Shown here one piece after another: positions 24,846 to 34,244 of a DNA stretch of 42,378 bases. The stretch is taken from assembly GCF_900129585.1 (NCBI RefSeq), contig NZ_FQWF01000018.1, positions 1 to 42,378 on the forward strand, in the 5' to 3' direction. The DNA comes from Flavobacterium micromati (lineage in GTDB: Bacteria; Bacteroidota; Bacteroidia; Flavobacteriales; Flavobacteriaceae). The position numbers were made by a program, and so were the translations under genes. Below the pieces are notes generated by a model, which worked only from the letters and a program-made list of their open reading frames with translations, was not told the DNA's origin and did not search any database. Each line of letters begins with the position of its first letter. Position 1 is the stretch's first letter.

Positions 24846-25865
24846 TTAATCTCTATTTTTATCGACAATAGGTCTTTCGGCGCGGTTTGCTAGTTCCCAG
24901 GCGGTCACGAACGCAAATTGAGCTCTTTTTTCTAAAGCGTCATACTCAATTTTGTCAGCCGTATCGGTGGGTTTATGGTAATCAGCGTGAACACCATTGA
25001 AAAAGAAAACAGAAGGTATTCCGTTTTTTGCGAAATTATAGTGATCAGAGCGCTGGTAAAAACGATTGGGATCTTTTGGATCATTGTATTTATAATCTAA
25101 ATTTAGTTGTGTGTATTTAGCATTAGCCTCTGTACAAATAGTGTCTAAGTCACTCGATAAACGATTTGCACCTATGACGTATACGTAATTATTACTTTCA
25201 GCATGAGCAACATCTCGGCGACCAATCATGTCGATGTTAATATTAGCGATTGTATTAGCTAAAGGAAATAAAGGATTTTCAGAATAGAATCTTGAACCGT
25301 ATAAACCGTGCTCTTCGCCAGTTACATGTAGAAATAAAATAGAACGTTTTGGTCCGTGGCCTGCTTTCTTGGCGATTTGAAAGGCTTGTGCAATTTCTAG
25401 AAGTGCTACCGTTCCAGAACCATCATCATCAGCTCCGTTGTAAATTTCTCCGTCTGACATCCCCACGTGGTCGTAATGAGCCGATATTACTAAGACTTCA
25501 TCAGGTTTCTCAGATCCTTCTATGTAAGCCCAAATGTTTTCTGAATCAGCTAAGTTCTCGTTGCTTTTTGCGTTAAGATAGTTTGCTGAGATTTTTTGAT
25601 AAAAATCGGTTGCACCATTTGGAAACGGAATTGTGTTTTTCTTGTATTGATTGATGAGGTAAAGACCTGCTTTTTTCTGACCTTCGGAGCCTGTTTCACG
25701 ACCCTCCATTTCATCTGACGCCACGATGTAAAGGTGCGTTTTTAATTCATCCGCAGTGATTGTTTTCATGTAATTTATAGGGTCAGCGGTACTCGTACTA
25801 ATTTTTTGAGAAGTACAGCTGCTTGTTAAAACGATCAACAAACCTAATAAAGGGATTTTTTTCAT
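24846..25865 (-). CDS. M28 family zinc metallopeptidase, lipoprotein
   Basis: Exported aminopeptidase-like enzyme of 339 residues. The N-terminus MKKIPLLGLLIVLTSSC is a lipoprotein signal peptide, so surface or periplasmic anchoring is expected. M28 zinc and catalytic residues are visible in order: SAHYDHVG (His), GADDDGSG (Asp), TGEEHGLYGSR (Glu-Glu), NIDMIGR (Asp) and the late VHADYHKPTDTADK (His). The frame is open upstream to 25922, overlapping the previous gene, but the signal peptide fixes the start at 25865, 4 bases after the DUF3667 stop. Likely hydrolyses peptides taken up or found outside the cell. Confidence 0.93.
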   Translation of the reverse strand: MKKIPLLGLLIVLTSSCTSQKISTSTADPINYMKTITADELKTHLYIVASDEMEGRETGSEGQKKAGLYLINQYKKNTIPFPNGATDFYQKISANYLNAKSNENLADSENIWAYIEGSEKPDEVLVISAHYDHVGMSDGEIYNGADDDGSGTVALLEIAQAFQIAKKAGHGPKRSILFLHVTGEEHGLYGSRFYSENPLFPLANTIANINIDMIGRRDVAHAESNNYVYVIGANRLSSDLDTICTEANAKYTQLNLDYKYNDPKDPNRFYQRSDHYNFAKNGIPSVFFFNGVHADYHKPTDTADKIEYDALEKRAQFAFVTAWELANRAERPIVDKNRD

Positions 25866-25869
25866 TATT

Positions 25870-26874
25870 TTAATGTAGATTGATAAAGGTGTAAATAACA
25901 TATAATGATAAAAGTAATGCAATTATGATGATGTTTATCATAAAAAGCAGGCTACTTTTGATAAAGGAGATGAATCGTGTTTCACCATAAAAACGATGGT
26001 GCGCCGGATAGAAATAATATAGCATCCAGCCAATGCCGACGAAGTTGAGTATTATTTGAACAAAGCTAAGTAAAGCAGACTCTATTAAAGCGTCAATACC
26101 TTTGTTGATAAGGAATAACAGCAAAAAAAGCAATAATAAAAAGGAGAAATAATGGAGCGTAAAGATACCATGATCAAAGTAATACCATCTTTTTTTACTG
26201 TGAAATAACCACAGAAAAAAAGCAAATAGTGGCATGAAAATAAATAAAACTTTGGGTAAGTTATTGTAAAAGGAATTGATGAATTTCTCAATAATTTCGC
26301 TTTGTGTATTGTTTTCTACAACGATTTGTATTTTTCTATTTACCCAATAATTCAAATCGGATAACTTATCAGACGCTGGCGCATTTTTTTGAATGGAGTC
26401 CAATTGCGCAACAGAGGTGTAGCCAAAATTTAAGATGTTGTCTTGCTCGTTTAAATCCTTTGCATCCTGCTCTTTTTTTTGCGTATTAGATTGCAAAGAT
26501 TTGTTTTTTGTGGTTATAGTGGTCTCTTTTTTGCTTGTATTTTTAAATAGATTTGTGTCACTCGGGAAAAGGGCAAGCAGTAAAAATGTAATAAAGCTGA
26601 TAAAGATATACAGTCGAACTGGTGCCAGATAAGACAATCTTTTTCCAGACAGGTATTCTTTAGTTAAGGCAGCTGGTTTGGATAATAAATTTTTTATCGT
26701 TCTCCAAAAAGCGTTTTCATAATGGGTGAGATCCTCGAAAAAATGGATAAAAAGATGCTGAAACGTCTTTCGGGTATCGGAGTTTTCTTGGCCACAATTA
26801 GGGCAGAACTTATTTTCGACGACAAACCTACAATTCAGGCAGGTTTTATCGCTTCGGATTTTACTTTTAGACAT
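25870..26874 (-). CDS. DUF3667 domain membrane protein
   Basis: Protein of 334 residues with an N-terminal zinc ribbon (CLNCRFVVENKFCPNCGQ), then the DUF3667 signature region THYENAFWRTIKNLLSKPA ... YLSGKRLSYLAPVRLYIFISF, followed by a charged, probably periplasmic loop (about residues 115-195) and three or four further hydrophobic helices. DUF3667 is common in Bacteroidota; its function is unknown. It directly precedes the M28 peptidase (4 bases) and is likely co-transcribed with it. Confidence 0.88.
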   Translation of the reverse strand: MSKSKIRSDKTCLNCRFVVENKFCPNCGQENSDTRKTFQHLFIHFFEDLTHYENAFWRTIKNLLSKPAALTKEYLSGKRLSYLAPVRLYIFISFITFLLLALFPSDTNLFKNTSKKETTITTKNKSLQSNTQKKEQDAKDLNEQDNILNFGYTSVAQLDSIQKNAPASDKLSDLNYWVNRKIQIVVENNTQSEIIEKFINSFYNNLPKVLFIFMPLFAFFLWLFHSKKRWYYFDHGIFTLHYFSFLLLLFLLLFLINKGIDALIESALLSFVQIILNFVGIGWMLYYFYPAHHRFYGETRFISFIKSSLLFMINIIIIALLLSLYVIYTFINLH

Positions 26875-26973
26875 AAAAAACAGTATAAATTCTAGATGTT
26901 TTATTAGATCGTAAAATATAAAACTAACAAAAAAACCGCACTTATCCTGTTTTATGAAAATGTTTTTAAAATA

Positions 26974-27744
26974 TTATTTCAATACCTCTATTAGTAACCC
27001 ATTCATACGTTCCCAAGAACGCTTATCTGCTTTTGCATTGTATGCAGCTCCTTTAGAATTATCATTTCCAGCTTCTGGTTCTGTAAAAGCATGGACAGCA
27101 TCAGCATAATAAATCATTTCCCAATCCGCTTTTGTATCGCGCATTTCTTGTTGGAATGCAGTAATTTCAGTTACTGGAACATAAGGATCGTCAGCACCAT
27201 GTAAGACTAAAATTCTCGCATTAATGGGATTGTTAACTCTAGAAGCATCACGACCTAAACCACCATGAAAGGAAACTGCTCCTTGAATTTTCATTCCTGC
27301 TCGAGCGGCTTCTAAGACTCCAGTTCCGCCAAAACAGTAGCCAATTACAACAATATTGTCAGGATTTGCGCCAGCTTTGATTAACTGATCTAATGCAAGT
27401 TGGATTCGTCTCTGATAATCAACGACATTGTTTTTGTAAAAACCGGCTTGTTTTCCTGCTTCTTGTGTGTTAGTAGGATAATTTCCTTCTCCATAAATAT
27501 CAGCGATAAACGCATAATATCCCATTTTAGAAAGCTTATTCGCTGATTCTTTTGAATGATTGTCAATGCCTTTCCAAGCAGGAAGAATGAGTATTCCTGG
27601 TTTTGTTTTCGATACTTGTAATGGCGCAATTGTTAAACCATTTAATTTTTGATTTCCATCTGAATATTTCACTTCTTTTAATTGTGCGTTTGCAGCAGCG
27701 GAGAATAGTAGAAGACCTAAAAAGAGAATAAGTATATTTTTCAT
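26974..27744 (-). CDS. Exported dienelactone hydrolase family protein
   Basis: Alpha/beta hydrolase of 256 residues of the dienelactone hydrolase family. Signal peptide at residues 1-20 (ILFLGLLLFSAAANA). The nucleophile elbow is GYCFGG, giving a Cys nucleophile as in true dienelactone hydrolases; Asp and His partners lie in LVLHGADDPYVPV and DAVHAFTEP. The substrate is not known; family members act on lactones, esters or other acyl compounds. The upstream in-frame ATG at 27771 would prefix a charged stretch ahead of the signal peptide, so 27744 is preferred. Single gene between the acylase and DUF3667 genes. Confidence 0.9.
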   Translation of the reverse strand: MKNILILFLGLLLFSAAANAQLKEVKYSDGNQKLNGLTIAPLQVSKTKPGILILPAWKGIDNHSKESANKLSKMGYYAFIADIYGEGNYPTNTQEAGKQAGFYKNNVVDYQRRIQLALDQLIKAGANPDNIVVIGYCFGGTGVLEAARAGMKIQGAVSFHGGLGRDASRVNNPINARILVLHGADDPYVPVTEITAFQQEMRDTKADWEMIYYADAVHAFTEPEAGNDNSKGAAYNAKADKRSWERMNGLLIEVLK

Positions 27745-27851
27745 TTTTTTAAATTTGTATAAAGATCTCAAATTTTGTGTTACTACAATTTGGTTCTGAT
27801 TTTTTTATTTTATTGCTGTATTTTTATTATGTACCGAAAGAAAATAAATTA

Positions 27852-30053
27852 CTATTTGCCGGGATGATACGTTCGTTCGGCATTTTTTTGAACATCTTCT
27901 TTGTAAAATAGTACGTCTTTGAATTCCCCTTTTTGGTACATTTCTGCTTGATCAGAGAAATGTTTTGAGGAGGGATCACCACTGTTTCCTCCAGCCAGTA
28001 AGGATTTGGCTTTTATTTTGGGTCCAAATTCAACTGCACACACAAAACTATTTCCGTTGAATCCATAACGCTTTTTAGTATCTTTTTGATAACTGCTCTT
28101 GTACGCAGGTAAACTTCCCCATAATGCTGGTCCTAAACCAATAGGTAAACTTTCGAGTTTGTCACTGTAAGTTAAATTTATGTCACCCGAAGTTCTTTGA
28201 AAACGATTAATATCACCCCACGGAATTTTCCACGTTCCAAATTTTGTTTCTAGTTCCTTGATAACCATTTCTAGTTGTGGAAGTAATTGCTCCTGTTTTG
28301 CATTTTTAACAAAATTCTGAGTATTTTCTATTTGATCTAGTTCACCCTCGTTCGTATACACTTTTTGGATTATTGGGTCTAATTTATAAGCCCATTCAAT
28401 GGCTAATGTGGTGGCAATTGAATTTTCCTTTGCGTAATAATTCCAGTTTTTTAATTCTTTTATTGGTTCAAGTAATTCTTTATAATTTGGATTGTCAGCA
28501 GTAGTATTGTTCTCAAAACTAGAAATTAAAGCTGGAATAAGAAATTCAAAAGCAGTTAGTTTTGTATCGTATCCATCAGCAATTACTTTGTCTAAGGTGT
28601 AATTAGTTCCTTTAGTTAAAAGCCGAACCGCATTTAATCCTCTAAAACTTTCTCCATCAGGAGCCATATATGGTAAATAATTTTCTTCTTTAGGACTGTT
28701 TTCACCAGCGACAGAGTAAGGAGTCGCATTGCAGTTTTGTAGCCAGCCGTTTTTAGGATTGTACGAATGTACCGTTTCTGAAACGTTGTGCAAGCCTTTC
28801 CATTGCGTTGCTGCAAGTGTGCCATCCATCACTTTTGACCAATTTAAATTTTTGTCCCGAATTGGGATAAAGTTCCCGTGCCAATATGCAATATTTCCTT
28901 CTTTATCCGCGTAAACAGTATTATTTGAGGTGTTTGCTTTCAAGTCCATCGCTTTTTTATAGTCTTCAAATCCCGCTGATTTTGTTCGAATCCAACTCTG
29001 CTCTAAGCTTTTCATCGAGCGATTATTAGATTTTAAGCTAATCCATTTCCCATCTCTTTTTGCCATTATTGGGCCGTTATGCGTATAATATGTTTTGAAA
29101 ATTTTAGGAATTAGTTTGCCGTTTTCTAGATATTTGATTGTGATCATTTTTTCGATTAAGGGTAACAATTTTTTATCGTACTCGTAAAACAATTTGTTGT
29201 TTTTAGTACTAATTTTTTCTGAATACATATCGGCTACATCTACATTTGACGAAGTGTGCATCCAGCCACAGTTTTCATTGAAACCTTGATAAATAAAAAA
29301 TTGTCCCCAAGTTACAGCTCCATAAGCGTTTAATCCTTCTTCACTGTTCACTTGTATTTCTGGACGGAAATAAAAAGTAGTATGTGGATTTATATACAAA
29401 ATGGCATTTCCAGATGCTGTTTTTGACGGAGCAATTGCAAATCCATTAGAGCCAGTTTGCACGTCCTTTTCACGTTCGATATAGGCTACTTTGTCATTGT
29501 TCCCAGAATAGAATGCTTTTAATTCTCCAGTTGTAAGATCAGCTGTACTGATGGCACCAATACTGCCATCTGTCCAAAGCAGCGGAAACCAAGGTTCAAA
29601 ATGAGTGAGTAAAGCGGGTTTTACCTTGGGATTATTATGCAAATAGAAATTGATACCGTCAGCATAGCTATTGAGTAATTTTTTTAACCAAGGAGCTGCT
29701 TTTTTGTAATCCGCTTTTGCTTCTTCTACATCAATCAACAATTTAATTTCTAAATCGTTATACAAAACGGCTTGTCCTTTAATTTCTGAAAGACGTCCCA
29801 GCTTTTCAATGTAATTCATTTCTACCCTTTTGAAATCATCTTCGCATTGCGCGTACAGCATCCCAAAAACGGCATCAGCATCTGTTTTACCATATACATG
29901 AGCAATTCCCCAATTGTCTCTAATAATAGTAACTTGTTGTGCAAGTTTTTCCAGCCTTGTAATTTCTTTTGGCGTTATTTTTTGGGAAAACATTGGAATA
30001 CTAAAGCAAAAAGCGAAAATAAGCAATGGTAAATAATTCTTGAAATTCTTCAT
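27852..30053 (-). CDS. Penicillin acylase family protein (N-terminal nucleophile hydrolase)
   Basis: Exported Ntn-hydrolase of 733 residues in the penicillin amidase/acylase family. A signal peptide covers about residues 1-23. The expected alpha chain precedes Ser202 in QTGSNGFAIAPSKT, which would become the N-terminal nucleophile of the beta chain after autoprocessing. Downstream family motifs include NPHTTFYFRPEIQVNSEEGL, NTVYADKEGNIAYWHGNFIP and LQNCNATPYSVAG. Substrates in the family range from beta-lactams to acyl-homoserine lactones and N-acyl compounds; the actual one is unknown. It starts 1 base after the cyanophycinase stop, so both are made from one transcript. Confidence 0.93.
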   Translation of the reverse strand: MKNFKNYLPLLIFAFCFSIPMFSQKITPKEITRLEKLAQQVTIIRDNWGIAHVYGKTDADAVFGMLYAQCEDDFKRVEMNYIEKLGRLSEIKGQAVLYNDLEIKLLIDVEEAKADYKKAAPWLKKLLNSYADGINFYLHNNPKVKPALLTHFEPWFPLLWTDGSIGAISTADLTTGELKAFYSGNNDKVAYIEREKDVQTGSNGFAIAPSKTASGNAILYINPHTTFYFRPEIQVNSEEGLNAYGAVTWGQFFIYQGFNENCGWMHTSSNVDVADMYSEKISTKNNKLFYEYDKKLLPLIEKMITIKYLENGKLIPKIFKTYYTHNGPIMAKRDGKWISLKSNNRSMKSLEQSWIRTKSAGFEDYKKAMDLKANTSNNTVYADKEGNIAYWHGNFIPIRDKNLNWSKVMDGTLAATQWKGLHNVSETVHSYNPKNGWLQNCNATPYSVAGENSPKEENYLPYMAPDGESFRGLNAVRLLTKGTNYTLDKVIADGYDTKLTAFEFLIPALISSFENNTTADNPNYKELLEPIKELKNWNYYAKENSIATTLAIEWAYKLDPIIQKVYTNEGELDQIENTQNFVKNAKQEQLLPQLEMVIKELETKFGTWKIPWGDINRFQRTSGDINLTYSDKLESLPIGLGPALWGSLPAYKSSYQKDTKKRYGFNGNSFVCAVEFGPKIKAKSLLAGGNSGDPSSKHFSDQAEMYQKGEFKDVLFYKEDVQKNAERTYHPGK

Positions 30054-30054
30054 T

Positions 30055-30912
30055 TTATTTAATTTTAAATTTTTGACCTTCTATGTAAACTGCGATTTGT
30101 AGACTTTTAATGCTGGCTAGATTGTCTATTTTGGATTTTTTTATTCCTTTTGGTTTTTTTAAAACAATTACAGCACTTTCGCCGGTAATTTCGATTTCTT
30201 TATTTCGCACAATCAAAGCGGTACTTTCGTCAATTCCAATTCCGATGTGATCTGGAAACTCAACCATTGCCGATAATAATCTATTGTATCGACTTCTTTT
30301 GAGAAAATGTTGATCAATAATAACATTTTTTACTAACCCTAAACCTTGATTAGTTTCAAGATTTCCGAATCTAATATTATCGAAAGTATTTTGATATTTA
30401 GATTCTAATTTTTGATTACCTGTAATCATGTGCTCGCACATCACTGCAGCTCCAGCACTAGTTCCCGCAATCGTGCTACCGTTTTCATAAGCTGTGTGAA
30501 TCGAGTTGAATAAGGGAGTATTATTGACTATATTCATAAACCGCGTTTGGTCGCCACCACTTATGAATATTAATTTAGCTTTTTGTAAAGAATCATTTAG
30601 TACTTTGCTATTTGCAGTATTCGAGTTGAAATTTAGCATAACAATTGGATTCTTAGTTAGTTTTTCCATTTGATTTTTAAAATAGATGTAAGCACTATCT
30701 GGCTCTTCACTAGACATAGGTAAAACTACTATGTAGTCCTTTTTAGTTAAATCAGCAACAGTGATTAATTGCGTCATTAATTTATCTGACCTATTTCCGC
30801 CACCTATTATAAAGAGTTTACCATTATTTTTTTGTGCTTGTAGAGAGTTATTGCTAAGTACAGTAAAAACAGCAATTATAAAACAACTAAAGATTTTTTT
30901 TGAAAATTTCAT
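30055..30912 (-). CDS. Cyanophycinase (peptidase family S51), exported
   Basis: Family S51 serine peptidase of 285 residues with a signal peptide (about residues 1-26, ending SLQA). The catalytic Ser is in GTSAGAAVM; IFISGGDQTRF, VIIDQHFLKRSRYNRL and GIGIDESTAL carry the remaining S51 signatures including His and Glu. Cyanophycinases cut multi-L-arginyl-poly-L-aspartate into beta-Asp-Arg dipeptides. No cyanophycin synthetase is in the window, so the enzyme probably attacks polymer from other organisms. First gene of a two-gene unit with the acylase; the arginine-degrading rocD-arginase pair lies about 1 kb away on the other strand. Confidence 0.9.
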   Translation of the reverse strand: MKFSKKIFSCFIIAVFTVLSNNSLQAQKNNGKLFIIGGGNRSDKLMTQLITVADLTKKDYIVVLPMSSEEPDSAYIYFKNQMEKLTKNPIVMLNFNSNTANSKVLNDSLQKAKLIFISGGDQTRFMNIVNNTPLFNSIHTAYENGSTIAGTSAGAAVMCEHMITGNQKLESKYQNTFDNIRFGNLETNQGLGLVKNVIIDQHFLKRSRYNRLLSAMVEFPDHIGIGIDESTALIVRNKEIEITGESAVIVLKKPKGIKKSKIDNLASIKSLQIAVYIEGQKFKIK

Positions 30913-31122
30913 TGAAAATAGGATTGAAATAATAAATAGTGTAACTGATAAATATTTTTGTAAATCGAATGTACTTTATTTGACTAAATTATATTATTCG
31001 AATAAAGCTAAAAAATATTTCATTTTTAAAATTATCTTGAAATACGAATGTTAAGTACAAAGTAATATAATCTTTCACCGTTGTTTAAAAATTATTTTAT
31101 TCAATTTTAAGTTCACCATTAC

Positions 31123-31221
31123 TTATGTACTGCTACAAGCTAGTAAACTAAAAATTAAAATAAAAGAGGTAGTAATCATTAGGGTATTTAATTTTGGTTT
31201 TTTCAAAGAGGTAAATAGCAT
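31123..31221 (-). CDS. Possible tiny lipopeptide (32 residues)
   Basis: Short ORF starting 10 bases after the Lrp/AsnC stop codon. It encodes a Lys-containing N-terminus, a hydrophobic stretch (ITTSFILIFSLLA) and a lipobox LLAC at the end, followed only by SST. An internal ATG would give an 18-residue version. It looks like a bare lipoprotein signal peptide with a four-residue mature part. It could be a real small lipopeptide, the relic of a truncated lipoprotein, or chance. Together with the AT-rich flanks it occupies the gap between the cyanophycinase and Lrp genes (30913-31231), which holds nothing else recognisable. Confidence 0.3.
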   Translation of the reverse strand: MLFTSLKKPKLNTLMITTSFILIFSLLACSST

Positions 31222-31231
31222 AGTTTTCAAT

Positions 31232-31684
31232 TTATAAGGTTACATTTCTTTTAAAGGCACATCCTAACTCAATTATTGAATCGGTTTTTGCAATACCCGC
31301 AATAGTATCGATTTTTTCATAAAGTACTTTTCGCATGTGCTCGTGGTCTTTAGCAATGATTTTTATATAGAGAGTAAAAGATCCAGTGATGTAGTAGCAT
31401 TCTGTTATTTCAGGAATTTTTTTGAGCTCTTCAATAATTCGATTTGAATCCTGATCTTTATTTAAAGTGATTCCAGTGAAAGATCCCCAATCGTAGCCTA
31501 CTTTTTTTTCATTAATAACGGGTTTAATTCCAGTTAGAATTCCTTGCTCCATTAATCTATTGATCCGCTGATGCACCATTGTATTTGATATTTTCAAATT
31601 GGATGCAATAGCTGAATAGGCCATTCTCCCGTCTTTTTCCAGTTCTTTGATGATACTGATATCGAATTCGTCAACTATATCCAT
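31232..31684 (-). CDS. Lrp/AsnC family transcriptional regulator
   Basis: Leucine-responsive-regulator-type protein of 150 residues: N-terminal helix-turn-helix (about 5-62: ISIIKELEKDGRMAYSAIAS ... MVHQRINRLMEQGIL) and a C-terminal RAM ligand-binding/oligomerisation domain (ITECYYITGSFTLYIKIIAKD). Such proteins sense amino acids. It is divergent from rocD and arginase with a 223-base shared control region, so it is the likely regulator of arginine/ornithine breakdown, with arginine or ornithine as a plausible effector (inferred from position). Confidence 0.93.
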   Translation of the reverse strand: MDIVDEFDISIIKELEKDGRMAYSAIASNLKISNTMVHQRINRLMEQGILTGIKPVINEKKVGYDWGSFTGITLNKDQDSNRIIEELKKIPEITECYYITGSFTLYIKIIAKDHEHMRKVLYEKIDTIAGIAKTDSIIELGCAFKRNVTL

Positions 31685-31851
31685 GTTTTTTAAATAAATG
31701 AAACTTTTGCGTTCTTATAAAGTACTTATTTTTAATTTTTTCTAAAGCTAATTTTTTTGATGTAATAAAAAATAAATTGACTTAAAGTGAATCAAATCTA
31801 AGTAAAGTTATTCAATATTTGTCTTTTTTAAAGTCAAAATTATAATTTTTA

Positions 31852-31881
31852 TTGGAAAATTAAAAAAAAGAGGTAGTTTTG
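31852..31881 (+). promoter_or_regulatory. rocD-arginase promoter
   Basis: TTG (31852-31854), 19 bases, TAGTTTTG (31874-31881): a complete Bacteroidota promoter, 26 bases ahead of the rocD ATG. Confidence 0.7.
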
Positions 31882-31907
31882 TATCTTGTAATTTAAATAA
31901 AACAATC

Positions 31908-33191
31908 ATGACACATACAGAACCAATCCTTTCTTTAAAATCCGAAGCTTTAATAGCAAAAGAAGATCAATACGGCGCTCACAATTACCATCCTTTGCCA
32001 GTAGTGTTAGAAAGGGGAGAAGGTGTTCATGTTTGGGATGTTGATGGAAAAAAATATTATGATTTTTTATCGGCTTATTCAGCTGTGAATCAAGGTCATT
32101 GTCATCCAAAAATTGTAGGTGCAATGATCAAACAAGCGCAAACGCTAACGTTGACTTCGCGTGCTTTTCACAATGATCAACTGGGACCTTTTGAAGAATA
32201 TGTGACAAAATATTTTGATTTTGACAAAGTATTACCAATGAATACTGGTGCAGAGGCTGTAGAAACAGCTTTAAAACTTTGTAGAAAATGGGCGTATGAG
32301 GTAAAAGGAATTCCTGAAAATCAGGCGCAAATCATTGTGTGTGAAAACAATTTTCACGGAAGAACAACAACTATTATTTCGTTTTCAAATGATGAAAGTG
32401 CCCGTAAAAGCTTTGGTCCTTTTACTGCTGGATTTATCAAAATACCGTATGATGATGTTAAGGCTTTAGAGGACGTATTGAAATCTTCTAAAAATATCGC
32501 AGGATTTTTAGTAGAACCTATTCAAGGAGAAGCAGGTGTTTATGTTCCAGCTGAAGGATATTTATCAAAGGCAAAGGCACTTTGTGAACAACATAATGTT
32601 TTATTTATTGCCGATGAAGTGCAAACAGGAATTGCTCGCACAGGTAGATTGTTAGCAACTTGTGGAAACTGTGATTGTAAAAAAGGTTGTGAAAATAAAC
32701 CAGAAGTAAAGCCGGATATTCTAATATTAGGGAAAGCAATTTCAGGTGGCGTTTATCCAGTTTCGGCAGTATTAGCTGATAATCACATCATGAACGTAAT
32801 TAAACCAGGTCAACATGGATCTACTTTTGGAGGTAATCCCATTGCAGCCGCTGTTGCAATAGCCGCATTAGAAGTTGTACAAGAAGAGAATTTAGCACAA
32901 AATGCAGCTTATTTGGGAGAAATATTGCGAACAGGACTAAACGAGATTGCTTCGAGAAATCCTATTATCACTTTAGTTCGCGGAAAAGGATTATTGAATG
33001 CTATTGTGATCAACAGTGATGAGGAATCTGACTTAGCTTGGGAAATTTGTATGAAATTTAGAGATTATGGTCTGTTGGCAAAGCCAACGCACGGTAATAA
33101 AATTAGATTTGCACCACCATTAGTAATAACCGAATCACAAATTCACGAATGTTTGGCTATTATCGAAAGAGCTTTAAACGACTTTAAATAG
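31908..33191 (+). CDS. rocD: Ornithine--oxo-acid transaminase
   Basis: PLP-dependent class III aminotransferase of 427 residues: ornithine + 2-oxoglutarate to glutamate-5-semialdehyde + glutamate. Visible are [64 protein letters not shown] and the PLP lysine K276 in ILGKAISGG, followed by HGSTFGGNP. Between TGRLLAT and [10 protein letters not shown] there is a Cys-rich insertion, C252-x2-C255-x-C257-x3-C261, not found in the textbook enzymes. Downstream arginase begins 10 bases after its stop; together they take arginine to the semialdehyde and urea. Confidence 0.96.
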   Translation: MTHTEPILSLKSEALIAKEDQYGAHNYHPLPVVLERGEGVHVWDVDGKKYYDFLSAYSAVNQGHCHPKIVGAMIKQAQTLTLTSRAFHNDQLGPFEEYVTKYFDFDKVLPMNTGAEAVETALKLCRKWAYEVKGIPENQAQIIVCENNFHGRTTTIISFSNDESARKSFGPFTAGFIKIPYDDVKALEDVLKSSKNIAGFLVEPIQGEAGVYVPAEGYLSKAKALCEQHNVLFIADEVQTGIARTGRLLATCGNCDCKKGCENKPEVKPDILILGKAISGGVYPVSAVLADNHIMNVIKPGQHGSTFGGNPIAAAVAIAALEVVQEENLAQNAAYLGEILRTGLNEIASRNPIITLVRGKGLLNAIVINSDEESDLAWEICMKFRDYGLLAKPTHGNKIRFAPPLVITESQIHECLAIIERALNDFK

Positions 33192-33201
33192 ATTATTTTA
33201 A

Positions 33202-34164
33202 ATGGAGAAATTTATAAAGCTAATAAAAAATCGATCTGACATAGGTGCTGGAACTCGTGGCTCTGATTTAGGAATAGATGCTATCGAAATTGCTGCAATT
33301 AATCAAAACAGTGATTATTTCAATCAATTTGAGTTTGAAGATGTCAAAACACATAATGAATCTATCTACGATAAAAACCGAAGTTCCTCTGCCAAAAGAA
33401 TTGAGCACGTTGTAGAACAGTGTACTCGAGTGTGTAATGCGGTTAAAAAAAACTTAGAAGGAAATTATTTCCCTATTGTTTTATCTGGAGATCATTCATC
33501 AGCATTAGGGACATTAAGTGGTGTGAAAGCAGCATTTCCGGAACAAAATATTGGAGTGTTTTGGATTGATGCTCATGCCGATTTGCACTCGCCTTACACA
33601 TCTCCTTCCGGAAATATTCACGGAATGCCATTGTCAGCTGCTCTTGGAGATGACAATTTGAGTTGTCAAAATAATGATCTTGCTCCAGAAACGCAACAGC
33701 ATTGGGAGGATATGAAAAATATTGGTTTTAAAGGAGCGAAGGTTTTAGCTGAAAACTTAATCTATTTTGGTGTTCGGGACACCGAAGAGCAGGAGGACAA
33801 GCAAATTGAAAAACTAGAAATAAAAAATTATAAAGTTGACGAAGTGCGTTATCGAGGAATGCAAACTTGTGTTTCTGAGGCCTTGGCGAAAGTAGCACAT
33901 TGCGAAGTACTTTATATTTCATTTGACGTAGATTCAATGGATTGCGATATGATATCGTATGGAACAGGTACTCCAGTTTCTAAAGGGTTTGATCAATATG
34001 AAATCATTGCAATTATCAACCAAATTATAATGTCAAAAAAAGTTGTTTGTATCGAATTTGTTGAGATTAATCCATTGTTAGATACCAAAGGCAATAAAAT
34101 GGCAGAAACGGCTTTTGAAGTATTAGAATCGATTACAGCAACGTTGATTCTTCCGATAGAATAA
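33202..34164 (+). CDS. rocF: Arginase (ureohydrolase family)
   Basis: Manganese-dependent ureohydrolase of 320 residues that splits arginine into ornithine and urea. Metal-ligand motifs are all present: SGDHSSALG (His), WIDAHADLHSP (Asp-x-His-x-Asp) and SFDVDSMD (Asp, Asp); the NIHGMPL loop after DAHAD is typical of arginase rather than agmatinase. A 30-residue segment around LGDDNLSCQNNDLAPETQQHW is longer than in the shortest arginases. Co-transcribed with rocD (10-base gap) and ended by a strong terminator. Arginase over agmatinase or formiminoglutamase is supported by the rocD neighbour. Confidence 0.93.
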   Translation: MEKFIKLIKNRSDIGAGTRGSDLGIDAIEIAAINQNSDYFNQFEFEDVKTHNESIYDKNRSSSAKRIEHVVEQCTRVCNAVKKNLEGNYFPIVLSGDHSSALGTLSGVKAAFPEQNIGVFWIDAHADLHSPYTSPSGNIHGMPLSAALGDDNLSCQNNDLAPETQQHWEDMKNIGFKGAKVLAENLIYFGVRDTEEQEDKQIEKLEIKNYKVDEVRYRGMQTCVSEALAKVAHCEVLYISFDVDSMDCDMISYGTGTPVSKGFDQYEIIAIINQIIMSKKVVCIEFVEINPLLDTKGNKMAETAFEVLESITATLILPIE

Positions 34165-34182
34165 TTTTTTTAATTAAAATAG

Positions 34183-34217
34183 AAAAGCCCGAAATCAAAT
34201 TAAGATTTCGGGCTTTT
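34183..34217. terminator. Bidirectional terminator between arginase and susD
   Basis: Perfect 14-base stem AAAAGCCCGAAATC/GATTTCGGGCTTTT with a 7-base loop, between the convergent stop codons at 34164 and 34245. Confidence 0.92.
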
Positions 34218-34244
34218 ACGTTTAACACTGTTTTTTAACTACTT

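Noticed and set aside
24674..24868. Minus-strand ORF of 64 residues after the M28 peptidase
   Set aside because: It lies across the structured element and its translation has no domain; the DNA signal is structural, not coding.
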